Shown here: one piece after another, positions 34,960-47,534 of the stretch
How positions within the stretch are numbered: the first letter of the stretch is position 1
Layout of the letters: every line of letters begins with the position of its first letter
Origin: Bidens hawaiensis
Lineage: Eukaryota > Streptophyta > Magnoliopsida > Asterales > Asteraceae
Direction of reading: 5' to 3'
NCBI GenBank assembly: GCA_021521415.1
Contig: JAIQDT010000028.1
Location: 1,773,001-1,837,000, forward strand
Length of the DNA: 64,000 nucleotides
Notes under the pieces: generated by a model
The model's database searches: none
What the model was told of the DNA's origin: nothing
Seen by the model: only the letters and a program-made list of their open reading frames with translations
Program-made: the position numbers and the translations under genes

Positions 34960-37032
34960 TGTAACATCCTCAAAATTTTGGTTCAAATTTGGCAAGTTAG
35001 TAAAGATAAATGACCAAAAATATTCTCAAGACAAGTAATGGAAAAATGAGATAAGAAAATAAAAGCATCTAATGTTAAGGAAATAAGAAAGTTCATCCCA
35101 TATGAAAAGAAATAAGAAAGTGGAAGCATTCTACATGTGTATAAATAGGAAAGAGAGATTTCCTCCCACATTGGAAAATTATAAAACTTGGAAGCTATTT
35201 ATAAGATAAAGAATTTTCATAGTAATATTCATATATGCCAAGATGTACCCAGTGGTCCAAGCGAAGGGTGCAAAGCACCCGACACGCACGTGCTCGGGCG
35301 CAATGTGGCTTTTGATGGTGTACTTTGCACTTCGCAAGCCGCTTAAGAGTTTCCTTAGTATTTCGAAAGCCGCTTGGGAGCCGCCTTAGTATTTTTGAAC
35401 GATGGAAGTTAGATCAAGAGACGTGACGAACAACCAAAGTCCAAGGAATAAAAATGAAAAATCTGAAATTTTGATTCTTTCGGGCAACACGAAGGAATTG
35501 AACATAAAGCTTCGCACTACGCGAAGCAATGGTGAAGTAACCGTGTTATTGACTGACACATGGCAGGTCTAGTTGTCAACTCACCAGACCTATTGGTCTA
35601 CTTTGCGCGACGCGAAGGAATACTTTGCGCTACGCGAAGAACAAAGATATTCAAAGGCGGTTAATTGGTCCTTCGTGCAACATGAATGGACAATATGAAA
35701 TTACTTCGCGCTACACGAATGAACACTTTTTCTGCCTATAAATAGGTGACCATAGGATGAATTCCCATTCGTCCAATCATACCGAACACTCACAAAACCT
35801 CGAAATACGTGCCACAATCCCGACGTTCCGAAGTGTTCGTTGTCTCGAAGTACGTGCAATTAGTGGAACCTCTATCAATTTATTTATTTCGATTTCCCGA
35901 CGATAAGTAGAAGTTTTGTTCGCGTCAAGCTTAAGCATTTCATATAAACAAGCTATACAAGGTATGGATTCTATCTGATTATTTTATTATATATGGTTTA
36001 GACCCTAGTCGGGGATATAGCTCATACTTTGATCATATAATAAGTAAAATATAGATTTTATAAGACGATGTTATAGATGGAATATAATTCTTTATTTTAT
36101 ATAAGATTTTATAAATGTTTCTTATGAAAGAAGAAATTCGATATATATATGTTTCTTCTTGAAGAAGAAATGTAGTGCATAAATGATGAATAAAGAAGGG
36201 ACTAGAGGTCCTCATGTTTTATAATTGAATGAATATCAAAATAAAGGTTATGCGAATAGGCTAAAGGTCTGAAGCTAGATCGTTGATTTAGTTATTTACA
36301 AAATGTTATTTTCGTACTATAGGTTCGCGGTAACAAGAAGCATAAATCAGTGAGACACATGATCAAGAACAAAGGTGAATATTCTTAACTCTTTTATGTG
36401 TCATATAAATTGTTTGCATGGGATTATGTATCCCTAAAACTTTATAACCAAAGGTAATTGCTGGCCCTCAAGCTATCATATACGTTTGTCTGGATCCTTA
36501 CATATGTGGTTAGACGGTGGGCACACTGCACCACACTTTCTAATGCCTCCACCACGTTGGGCCAGACCTAAGTAATGTCCGAAAGGGGATTATCTTGTGT
36601 ATATGTGTAGTTGCTAAGTCCTCGAACGCTGCGGTGTTCACTGAGTGGTTTCGAGTTGAGCTGGATGTTTATAATAGTAATTTAGACTTTCAGAACTTGG
36701 TTATTTCCTAAGTCACGTTGGGTCGAGGCCTACGATGTCTCGAAGGGATAATTGAGTATCAAAATGTTTTGTGTCAACATGTTCACCAACATGTATTACA
36801 AACGTATTTTATAAACTGTGTTACAGGTAATTAAGAATAAGATGATTGGAGATAATGAATTAGCCATTAGTCAATTTGATGGCTAAGATGAAGTTTTTGA
36901 ATAAAATAACGTAAATTATGGTTTTTGTATCGCAAACACTCTTGTACCAACCATTGGGTGTTTAATCCCCTTCTTTTGAATATATATAATAATATTTAAT
37001 CAAGTCTTCCGGCCCTAGATTGAGGTGTAACA
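34960..37032 (+). repeat. LTR-like segment M (probable solo LTR)
   Basis: Begins TGTAACATCC and ends GAGGTGTAACA, the same style of ends as families A, B, E and I, over about 2.07 kb. A TATA box (CTATAAATAGG) lies at 35737. Before it is an array of (C/T)TTCGCGCTACGCGAAG-like motifs (about 35270-35715). No coding region. The flanks CAATA and CCACA do not match, so the boundaries or a duplication are not confirmed. Confidence 0.55.
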
Positions 37033-38106
37033 CCACATATCTCAATTAACTTAATCTTCGCAGTTATAATTGTAAGGCCCTGTTTTGTTGTAAAGTATTT
37101 TGTATTATTTAGTTTTGTTAACATTATGTTTTACTAGCTTTCGTTTGTTTTGTATGTAAGTTTGGACCCAAGGCTATGTACTTTGAGCCCATTGGGCCGT
37201 AAATAATGTATTATATGCATGCCATGCTTCTCCTATAAATAGGGAAGCATGGGCATGCATAAACAATCTTTTGCCAAATATTTTCTACTTTTCTACCAAT
37301 TCTTTCCTCACCCTATGTCACACCCCCCAATTTCAACTAACGGAGTTTTACTGCAAGGCGTGTGACATACCATGATTTAGCTCATTCGTTATACCAAACA
37401 ACCAAATTAAAATATTTAAAACATTTATTCACGTCTCATTCAAACATGAGAACACAAAAATCCAATCCAATCGATTTAATGTTTTGCGGAAGCGTATAAG
37501 TAAATGGTTTAAAAACAATGAACCATGTGTTCAAAACATGCACAACCCATCAAATGCAAATAATGTGAAATAAAAATTTCATGCGACAAATGTGACTCCG
37601 GACGTATGCAATGCAATCCACTCCTTAGCACATCTAGCAACCTGGGCAAGTATAAATACTCAAGGGTCAACACGAGGTTGGTGAGTTCATAAGTTGTAGT
37701 AAAAAGTAATATATGTAGTATAGATAGTATACGTAGCATCAGTTATGTATGTGGATTTAGCACTTTTCAAATATACCAGGGTAGCTAACCCATTTACAAG
37801 CTACTAGACGTTTGAACCGAAGCTGATTGTCTCTATGCCTTCTTACCAGGTCTATCACAAAACACTGGTGATGTATGTTAGGACAATTTACACCCATCCG
37901 ACCTCCAGTCAAGTTATAGCAGGTGGGGTTTGTCAAACTCAGTAGTACTACTTAAATTTCCCCATGATCCCATCCTAATGGTTCAAGGTATGTAAGGACT
38001 TTAAGTGATATGAGGGCATCTAGTATACACTTGTGATATATAAGAAATACATAAATCAAAAATAAGTCGCTGCGTTTTACTCTAGAAAACCGGTATGTAA
38101 GTATGT

Positions 38107-38337
38107 CATTATTTTCAATCCAGAAAACAAGTATAGGCAAATGGTTTGTGTTTCAAGGAAAATGTTTTATTGTTTTCAATCCAGAAAACAAGTAATGAAA
38201 ATGCTTTGTCGTTTTTAATCCAGAAAACAAGTATACGAAAATAGTTTTGTTGTTTTCAATCCAGAAAACAGTTGTTTTCAATCCAGAAAACAAGTATACG
38301 AAAATAGTTTTGTTGTTTTCAATCCAGAAAACAAGTT
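38107..38337. repeat. Repeats of GTTTTCAATCCAGAAAAC in E
   Basis: Six copies of a unit containing TTTTCAATCCAGAAAACA, a 6-7-bp stem with loop AATCCA, spaced irregularly by 25-65 bases with similar intervening AAGTATACGAAAATAG text. Confidence 0.85.
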
Positions 38338-38569
38338 GGAAAAAGTATGAACTCACCTGGTGACGCGTGTAATGGACTTTTCTCAAACCAATGTATGCAC
38401 TTGACTCGTTAACTGTTACCTAATACAAGTGTTTATGTTATGAGAATGTGTTTAACAACACAAGACTCTAAGACTCATGTATGGACACACACACAAACAC
38501 GAACTTGACCCGACCAATCATTGGTGATATTAAGTAATGTAAACTGTAATAAAAGTCCTAACATGTATC

Positions 38570-39699
38570 CAGTGGCGGAACTAGACCTTTTAAACTGGGG
38601 GGTCGTAATAGAAAATATTTTATTCGTTGGCGAATATCAATTAACCTTTTAACAATAGTTGGCAACTGTAACTCTCGAGTTACCATATCTTAAAACCATT
38701 GTAAAATCACTTCATCTTAAACACTTGTGAAAAACATAATGTCGACTATTAACCAAAAAATCGTTAATTTGATTAAGTAGGCCATGCGACCAACAATAGT
38801 GTCTTCCAATAGTTGAACTTCTTATCTACTTCTTTATTACTTTTAAGGATTTGATTTGAGACTTCTTACCGATGCATGTATCGATAAAAGTGTTTTAACA
38901 TATAATAAGAATAACTAACATAAAAAAATTAAATTAATAAATCCTAAATAAATATATATTAACTAAGAAACAATCTAATATTTTTATTATTTTTTTAGAA
39001 CGACGATTTTCTTGTATTTAGGCTACCGCACTCTTCAAATTTGAAGAGCCTGATGCCCCAATCTGGCTAAACTACGTTGTCTTAACCGCGCTCATGATGG
39101 GTTCAGAGTTTGGCTTAGGCGTCCCGCTGGAAAACCATATCGTCGACTGTCACTTGCCAGTTATTGTGCCACCACAATATCATAACTCTTGACGTAACAC
39201 ACGGTGGGACAAAAAGCCAAAACAATCTAATGACCATGTAAAATAAATACATAAATAAAAACGAACTTTTCATAATATGCATTTAACAAATAAAACAATT
39301 AATTCCAAAAAATGGATTCATACCTCAAAAGAGGCAATGCAATTAGTGGTATGAAAAATAAATAATAAAATACTAGTTTTATTTATTTGGGTTTTAGATG
39401 AGTAATTTAATGGGCTTTATTTAAAAAAAATGGCCCGCATAATAGATTAATTGCTGCTTCCTGTTCGTATTCCTCTTTTTGTTGAACGGCATGCAGGACT
39501 ACCACAGAACCACCACAAGCCTCTGCCATAAAGTCCTTAATTAACTTCTACCTTTCTCTTATAATGTTGAATTAATTCTCTCTTAGAAGAGAAAATCGAG
39601 AGGGTCAAACTGTAAAAGGGGTTTCGATAGAGTACTCCGGCTTACCGTGCGGTTCGCCGGCCGGAGGGTCAACGGACCCTCCCTTGTAATCCGCCGATG
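38570..39699. mobile_element. hAT-like non-autonomous element in E
   Basis: 1130 bp flanked by the exact 8-bp duplication CATGTATC (38562-38569 and 39700-39707), the size typical of hAT transposons. The ends CAGTGGCGGA and TCCGCCGATG form short imperfect inverted repeats. No transposase frame. Confidence 0.75.
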
Positions 39700-41133
39700 C
39701 ATGTATCAACACATCATTTCATGGCAAAGCAACCAAATATTCATCATACAACCTAACTTATGATCATTAAGTTAACGAGGCTGATTCTAGCACGTACAAA
39801 CTGATTTTATTCTCTATGCAAAACTCAAAGATAAATTCTAAAAAATTTATCACAGTATAATATATGGATTAGGTTTCTCAAAAAAATTTTATTATATTTT
39901 TATCATATATGAAAAGCTCACCATAATTCAATCATTGCAGATAAGTACAAACAGTTTAGCAGATTGCGCAATAAAAGGTATTTTCATGGTTCTCTCAACT
40001 CATTTATCCAAATTATACAAGGACAATTGTGTTGTCTCCTAAATTGATAATAATAAGTTCTAGAAGTGGAACTAACCCATTTTGCTTGGTTAATATCAAG
40101 TTATGATATCGGGAAGTTAGACCAGAAAACATCTCCCTCAATCAGATTAGACATGTAAGCTTGTAAAATCATAAAACCTATCTTCTGTATATCCAAAAAT
40201 TACAATTCATAACTTTCTGGAAACTAGACTCGACAAAATATATCCTAGAACCAAGAATATATTAAAAACCATCATTTATCATCAAGTTACAGTCGAAACA
40301 ACAAGCAAGTACAAAGCTGTCAGCATTCTGATTTCAACAAAGATAGATCGATAATCATGTATACGACAACCATAATGTTCTAATACACCAATAAACGAAC
40401 AAACATCATCACAACCATCATCAAACTTCCATATTACAGAAATATTTCATATCTTATTAGGGTTTTTCAGTACAAACAATAGACAAGCACGGAAACGAGT
40501 GGTTATTGATGAAACACTTACAATTAACGATCAAACAATGATGTTGATGACTCATAATCTTCCTAATCACCCACAAGCTCCCAAAGTTACCCAAGAACTC
40601 ATGTTTTTCATCCAATGACGGCTGGAAATGGTTATGGGGTGATTAGGGTTTGAAAAATAGGTTTTAAACAAATTTTCCCGACCTGGTCGTCCCCCAAGCC
40701 GAGCGGAGGTTGAAGCCTCGAGCTACGAGACGCGCGGCGAGCCTATTTTTTTTTTCTTACAATAGACTTTTAATGACTAATTATAATATGGAAAAGCATT
40801 TAACAGATAATCACTTATCATGCAATAATTAAATCATACAAGTTATTAACGTAACCGGTTCGACATTAATCACCAACGCGTACAATTGGACTTATGTGTG
40901 TGACTTGTTACTGACTCGTGTAAATGTTATGCATGACGTGTAATATAACGGAGTTGGGTTGACGGTGTTAACATGGAAGAGCAAGGTGTCACGCCTATCC
41001 TACTTTCTTCTTTCGGAAATAACCAACACTAAACAGATCCGAGATCTCGGTTCCTCTAGAGTGATTTCCGTCAGTTCTAGAGTGAGATTGATACAAAAAT
41101 ATTGTTGTTAGATTCGTTTTAGGGACCTACAAG

Positions 41134-41145
41134 TGGTATCAGAGC
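41134..41145 (+). other. Primer-binding site of element D
   Basis: TGGTATCAGAGC, two bases after the LTR end, complementary to initiator tRNA-Met. Confidence 0.9.
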
Positions 41146-41402
41146 TTTTGGCTCTACTAGTTGAGGTTCTTAGGTCACAACCTTGGATTTTGGTCTTGTT
41201 TATGTGTTTGAGAAGCTTGTTATAGTGTTTCAAGTGGGTTTCGAACTTTAAATGAGTGTTTGCAAGCTTGAAAATCGTATAAAAGTTGTGTTTAAGGGTG
41301 TTCTTGTGTTCTTTGGACTTTCTAGTGCGTTTAAAGCTTGAAAATTTTCAAAAACTGGTTTGTTTTGAGAATCCGTACGTAAACAATGAGATATGTGCCA
41401 TA

Positions 41403-41670
41403 CCAAAAATTTGAATCGCATCGCATATTAGTTTTTGAATCGCATCGTAAATTAAGATTTCAAATTGCATCGCAATTGAAATCTCATTCGCATCGCACTT
41501 TAAAACCAATCGCATTCGGAACAATTCGCATCACATCATTACAATCAAATCGCATTTGATATCAATCGCATGACACAAGACTGATCAATCGCATCGCATT
41601 TTCAGAATCATTCGCTTCACATTTCTGAAAGAAATCCAATCGCGGTCTAAATCCATTCCAATCGCATTCC
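41403..41670. repeat. ATCGCAT array in the leader of element D
   Basis: A dozen or more copies of ATCGCAT, ATCGCATCGCAT and close variants lie between the primer-binding site and the gag ATG, all on the same strand with irregular spacing. The same motif is clustered at 10018-10157. Confidence 0.85.
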
Positions 41671-42058
41671 CCGTGCGATTTGTTTGAACTTAGTGTTTCC
41701 AACAGAATTTTCAGCTTTTTTAGACTGTTTAGATTGGATTTTCCAACTGTCAAAATGTCACACGATCCAGAAATAAAGAACTACTTGATGTTTGAGAATT
41801 GTTAGTACATGAAATGTGACAAATGCTGGAAATTGAACCGACGTCGTTTAGTCTTTGTCATTTGGTCTCGATATGTGGTTCATTCGTTAAAACATGGTGC
41901 ATGGCTAACGAATGTGAGGAGTCAAATGATTAACGAATGTGGTGCATACATGATGACTAACGAATGAGTGGAATAATCTTAAACGAATGAGCTGATCAAG
42001 TCTTCACAAATGAGCATGGCACTCATGTAACGAATGAGCAAGCTGCACAACTAGTGAC

Positions 42059-42703
42059 CAGTGGCGGATCCAGAAATTTTTTTAGATGGTGCACTACTTT
42101 TATATGCTTCAATTTCATAGAATTGGGTGTAAAAAATTCTAGGTCGGTTCGAGGTTCGGGTCGATTTGATGGTTCAGACAACTTAAAACTAACAAACTAA
42201 CAAATTTCATAGAATTGGGTGTAAAAAATTCCGGGTCGGTTTGATGGTTCAGGCAACTTAAAACTAACAAACTAACAAATTAAAACTAAAATTTAACAAA
42301 TAACTTGACAATTAAATTCATCAAAAACAATTAAATATTTAACAAATGAATCTAAACTTACATTTATAGTGGGAGAATTCTGGGAATAGTAGCAAGGGTG
42401 AGTACGAGAAAGGAAAAGAGACAGCCACTGTGTAGGTATGTGTTTTGTAAAACCCTAAATTGATATAAGGCTTAGTTAAAAAAATTACAAAATATTCAGT
42501 TGCTGTATGGAATCAAACCTGTGACCTTCCGTCTACATAACAAGCAGCTTACCAGCTAGTCCAAGGCTTGTAGTGGAAATAGAGTGGTTCTTTTCTAATT
42601 TATAAGGTGGTTCCTATAATATTTTCTATATATCAATACACTATTATTACGAAACTCGGATGGTTCCGGAAAACCACCTATTTGCACTCTAAATCCGCCC
42701 CTG
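42059..42703. mobile_element. hAT-like MITE in the 5' LTR of C
   Basis: 645 bp with ends CAGTGGCGGATCCAG and CTAAATCCGCCCCTG, imperfect inverted repeats of hAT style. Flanks are CTAGTGAC (42051-42058) and GTAGTGAC (42704-42711), 7 of 8 bases equal. The 3' LTR of C shows the empty site near 55025. No transposase. Confidence 0.85.
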
Positions 42704-42773
42704 GTAGTGACGAATGAGAAGTTAGTAAGTGGCGAATGATTGTGGAGTATTAGGTTAATGAATGAGGCAGATC

Positions 42774-43406
42774 TGTAAGTCCCCCAGGGGCGTCGCCGAT
42801 CGTTACGAGATCCGCACGAGGTCTAGCAGTGCGGAATCCTCCTAGACTCGTTTAATGGTGTAGAAGACGAAGAACACGATTACACACATACAAACACACG
42901 AACAAACACACGAATGGGATAAATACATCTGCAGATCATTTATATAATAACCGAAACACATTACATACAAAACACGAAAACAAATGACGGCCGACCCGAG
43001 GTGAGCTCTACCTCGGGCCATCCCACACGACTCTCCCTCTCGGTTTCTCTCTAGCTACTTGAACTGGACACACAATACTCTAATTTTCTGGATCATCAAA
43101 CCTAACCAAGACACATATATATATATAAACAACTTCACGGGCTTGGGCCTGTAGGCGAAGTTGTTACAACTTCGCCTATGGCGAAGTTGTTCTAACTTCG
43201 CCTATGGCAGAAGTTGTTACAACTTCGCCTATGGCGAAGTTGTTATAACTTCGCCTATGGCGAAGTTGTTCTAACTTCGTACTTCGTTTCCGCTGATCAG
43301 AATTGCATAGCGACGGTCACAAAATGCACCAACAGACTCCCCTTTGACCGTTGCTCTCAATTCTAACAAACACAAAAGATCATCTGTTACAAAACATGCA
43401 CCAACA
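42774..43406 (-). repeat. Left LTR of F (3' LTR, reversed)
   Basis: 633 bp. On the minus strand it starts TGTTGGTGCATG and ends GGGACTTACA. About 70 bases from its start it repeats its own beginning, including a GGGGAGTC purine tract (43335-43346 complement), so it has two candidate starts. Confidence 0.8.
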
Positions 43407-44554
43407 GACTCCCTCTTAACTGATGATCTTCTGTTTGCTCTTCAACCAGCCGTGCCTGAAACTGTCGTGTAGCTTCATAAATCTACCAATCACCAGCGTC
43501 TTCCATATCAGATCTCCCCTTCAGTGTAAGCTTCTCCGACTATATAGATTGAGGTCTTTGAAATGCATGCATCCCCGTGCCTAATTGATCATCTCAACCA
43601 ATCACGTGAGTCCTTCTGACTTCACCAACACATGAAGTTCTTTTAACTTCACCAACACGTGAAGTTGGGCTCCCTCCACAACTTCACCAACACGTCGGCA
43701 TACGATAAGGTTTAATCTTCAACTACTCAACATCAAGTGATCAATTTCATCACAAAACCACCTTGACAGAATCTAACACACATGACCATTAATTAATCCG
43801 AAGCATCTTCAATCACCGGGGATAGATCAAGAACATAAACACTTTAATTCCCGATTAAATCCAACTTGTTCCAGAATTTTCACTTTAATAAATAAGCATC
43901 ACGTTTCAGGATCCAATTCTCGAATGCCTTGAAAATAACATAAATAATATGCTATGACCGCAATCCAGTAATGACGAAAACATTCAGTTCAATTTGACTT
44001 TCTTCAGTTGGTCAACCTCGAACAACAACTATTTCATTGCCCACAAACACCCAAATATGTGTCAATATCCAGTTTCAATCAATATCCCATTCACAACCTC
44101 AACTCCATATCCAGAGTTGACACGTATTTTTTCACACGTAAGACCAAGAGATAACAAGTTTCACTCGTTGACGGAACAACGTCTTCGGTCTCACAATAAT
44201 CGTGTACACCTGGCCATACAGACGAAAACTCCAAACACTTTTTTTTTTAACTTCGCCTAAAGTCAACTTCGCTCCTCCTTAACTTCGCCTGTCCATAAAT
44301 TCGCCTATCCAAAACTTCGCCTGACAGATAACTTCGCCTGAGATAAGCGAACTTGTGAGGTAGGCAAAGTTGTGAATAACTCCGCTTAACCTTATATCTT
44401 CGCCTAAACCCTAAAATTTAAGCGACAACTTCGCCTGAACCCCATAACTTCGCCTGCGGCGGCTGTTCGGCCAAAAAAGCATCAGAAACATGCCAGAAAC
44501 ACCAAAACGCAGATCTCGAACCATAGCATAAGAGCCTAAGGCTCTGATACCACT
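43407..44554 (-). other. Non-coding internal region of F
   Basis: No gene; the 88-codon plus-strand frame at 43994-44260 is antisense and rejected. The right end carries the primer-binding site complement GGCTCTGATACCACT (44540-44554). The leader next to it has about ten AACTTCGCC copies. The internal region of G is its inverted copy. Confidence 0.75.
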
Positions 44555-44744
44555 TGTAAGTCCCCCCGGGGCGTCGCCGATCGATACGAGATCCGCACGA
44601 GGTCTAGCAGTGCGGAATCCTCCTAGACTCGTTTAATGGTGTAGAAGATGAAGAACACGATTACACACATACAAACACACGAATGGGATAAACACATCTG
44701 TAGATCATTTATATAATAACCGAAACACATTACATACCAAACAC

Positions 44745-47116
44745 TGTTGGTGCATGTTTTGTAACAGATAATTTTTTGTGTTTGTTAGAATTGAAAGCAA
44801 CGGTCAAAGGGGAGTCTGTTGGTGCATGTTTTGTGACCGTCGCTATGCAATTCTGTTCAGCCGAAACGAAGTACGAAGTTTGAACAACTTCGCCATAGGC
44901 GAAGTTAGAACAACTTCGCCATAGGCGAAGTTGTAACAACTTCGCCTACTGGCCCAAGCCCAAGCCCGTGAAGTTGTGATTATATATATCGGCTGTGTCT
45001 TGTTTAGGTTGGAAATCCAGAAAATAAGAGTGTTTTTGTGATCAGTTTATTAGTGTAGAGAGAAACCGAGAGAGTCAGCCGTGTGGGACGGCCCGAGGTA
45101 GAGCTCACCTCGGGTCGGCCGTGTCTTTGTTTTCGTGTTTGGTATGTAACGTGACTTTGGTTATTATATAAAAGATCTGCAGATTTGTTTATCCCGTTCG
45201 TGTGTTTGTTCGTGTGTTTGTATGTATGTAATCGTGTTCTTCGTCTTCTACACCAATAAACGAGTCTAGGAGGATTCCGCACTCCTAGACATCGTGCGGA
45301 TCTCGTATCGATCGGCGACGCCCCGGGGGGACCTACAAGTGGTATCAGAGCCTTAGGCTCTTATGCTATGGTTCGAGATTTGCGTTTTGGTGTTTCTGGC
45401 ACGTTTCTGATGCGTTTCTGGCCGATCAGCGCCGCAGGCAAAGTTATGGGGATCAGGCGAAGTTGTCGCATAAATTTTAGGGTTTAGGCGAAGATATAAG
45501 GTTAAGCGAAGTTATTCACAACTTCGCCAACCTCACAAGTTCGCTTATCTCAGGCGAAGTTATCTGTCAGGCGAAGTTTTGGACAGACGAAGTTAAGGAG
45601 GACCGAAGTTAAAAAAAAAAAAAAAGAAAAAAAAAAGTGTTTGGAGTTTTCGTCTGTATGGCCAGGTGTACACGATTATTGTGAGACCGGAGATGTTGTT
45701 CCGTCAACGAGTGAAACTTGTTATCTCTATGTCTTACGTGTGAACAAATACGTGTCAACTCTGGATATGGAGTTGAGGTTGTGAATGGGATATTGATTAA
45801 AACTGGATATTGACACATATTTGGGTGTTTGTGGGCAATTAAATAGTTGTTTTCCGAGGTTGACCAACTGAAGAAAGTCAAATTGAACTGAAGGTTTTTG
45901 ACATTACTGGATTGCGGTCAGAGCATATTACTTATGTTATTTTCAAGGCGTTCGAGAATTGGATCCTGAAATGTGATGCTTATTTATTAAAGTGAAAATT
46001 CTGGAACAAGTTGGATTTAATCGGGAATTAAAGTGTTTATGTTCTTGATCGTTATCCCTGGTGATTGAAGATGCTTCGGATTAATTAATGGTCATGTGTG
46101 TTAGATTCTGTCAAGGTGGTTTTGTGATGAAATTGATCACTTGATGTTGAGTAGTTGAAGATTAAACCTTATCGTATGCCGACGTGTTGGTGAAGTTGTG
46201 GAGGGAGCCCAACTTCACGTGTTGGTGAAGTTAGAAGAACTTCACGTGTTGGTAAAGTCAGAAGGACTCACGTGATTGGTTGAGATGATCAATTAGGCAC
46301 GGGGTTGCATGCATTTCAAAGACCTCAATCTATATAGTCGGAGAAGCTTACACTGAAGGGGAGATCTGATATGGAAGACGCTGGTGATTGGTAGATTTAT
46401 GAAGCTACACGACAGTTTCAGGCACGGCTGGTTGAAGAGCAAACAGAAGATCATCAGTTAAGAGAGAGTCTGTTGGTGCATGTTTTGTAACAGATGATCT
46501 TTTGCGTTTGTTAGAATTGAGAGCAACGGTCAAAGGGGAGTCTGTTGGTGCATGTTTTGTGACCGTCGCTATGCAATTCTGTTCAGCCGAAACGAAGTAC
46601 GAAGTTTGAACAACTTCGCCGTAGGTGAAGTTATAACAACTTCGCCATAGGCGAAGTTGTAACAACTTCTGCCATAGGCGAAGTTAGAACAACTTCGCCA
46701 TAGGCGAAGTTCTAACAACTTCGCCTACTGGCCCAAGCCCAAGCCCGTGAAGTTGTGATTATATATATCGGCTGTGTCTTGTTTAGGTTGGAAATCCAGA
46801 AAATAAGAGTGTTTTTGTGATCAGTTTATTAGTGTAGAGAGAAACCGAGAGAGTCAGCCGTGTGGGACGGCCCGAGGTAGAGCTCACCTCGGGTCGGCCG
46901 TGTCTTTGTTTTCGTGTTTGGTATGTAACGTGAGTTTGGTTATTATATAAAAGATATGCAGATTTGTTTATCCCGTTCGTGTGTTTGTTCATGTGTTTGT
47001 ATGTATGTAATCGTGTTCTTCGTCTTCTACACCAATAAACGAGTCTAGGAGGATTCCGCACTCCTAGACATCGTGCGGATCTCGTATCGATCGGCGACGC
47101 CCCGGGGGGACCTACA
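44745..47116 (+). mobile_element. Element G: complete non-coding LTR element nested in F
   Basis: 2372 bp with LTRs 44745-45337 and 46471-47116, primer-binding site TGGTATCAGAGCC just after the first, and target duplication AACAC (44740-44744 and 47117-47121). The interrupted F LTR is continuous across it. The internal region (1.1 kb) has no supportable gene, so it is non-autonomous (TRIM/LARD-like, intermediate size). Same family as F, opposite orientation. Confidence 0.9.
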
Positions 47117-47534
47117 AACACGAAAACAAATGATGGTCGACCCGAGGTGAGCTCTACCTCGGGCCGTCCCACACGACTCTCCCTCTCAGTTTCTCTCTAG
47201 CTACTTGAACTGGACACACAATACTCTAATTTTCTGGATTCTCAAACCTAACCAAGACACATATATATATATAAACCACTTCACGGGCTTGGGCCTGTAC
47301 GCGAAGTTGTTCTAACTTCGCCTATGGCAGAAGTTGTTACAACTTCTCCTATGGCGAAGTTGTTCTAACTTCGCCTATGGCGAAGTTGTTCTAACTTTGT
47401 TTCCGCTGATCAGAATTGCATAGCGACGGTCACAAAATGCACCAACTGACTCCCCTTTGACCGTTGCTCTCAATTCTAACAAACACAAAAGATCATCTGT
47501 TACAAAACATGCACCAACAGACTCCCTCTTAACT

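Larger units (their letters stand above)
37317..40993 (-). mobile_element. Element E: probable solo LTR inside the D LTR
   Basis: The ends GTCACACCCCCC and GGTGTCACG are near-complementary. Both sides carry CCTAT (37312-37316 and 40994-40998), and removing the segment restores a continuous C/T-rich D leader. One terminal T appears lost and one terminal A changed to G. Net of the hAT-like element in it, about 2.5 kb without coding capacity, as for the other solo LTRs. Minus orientation is inferred from the CCCC-rich left end. Confidence 0.6.
37071..41131 (+). repeat. 5' LTR of copia element D, interrupted by E
   Basis: The LTR's own sequence is 37071-37316 and about 40999-41131. It ends ACCTACA and is followed by a tRNA-Met primer-binding site. 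Its TATA box (37234-37241) lies in a long inverted repeat. It shares blocks with the reversed LTR at 29968-30288. The start at TGTAAGGCCC is my best choice; TGTTTTG at 37081 is an alternative. Confidence 0.7.

Noticed and set aside
34960..37032. Target duplication for segment M
   Set aside because: CAATA and CCACA do not match under any boundary I tried within a few bases, so only the LTR-like ends are claimed.
38107..38337. CRISPR-like array of GTTTTCAATCCAGAAAAC
   Set aside because: The intervening sequences are similar to each other and of unequal length, it lies inside a plant LTR, and no cas-like gene exists.
43994..45881. Conserved 88-90-codon frame present in both F (plus) and G (minus)
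   Set aside because: It is antisense to both elements and its similarity is explained by the two being copies of one sequence. No start context, domain or sign of coding constraint.
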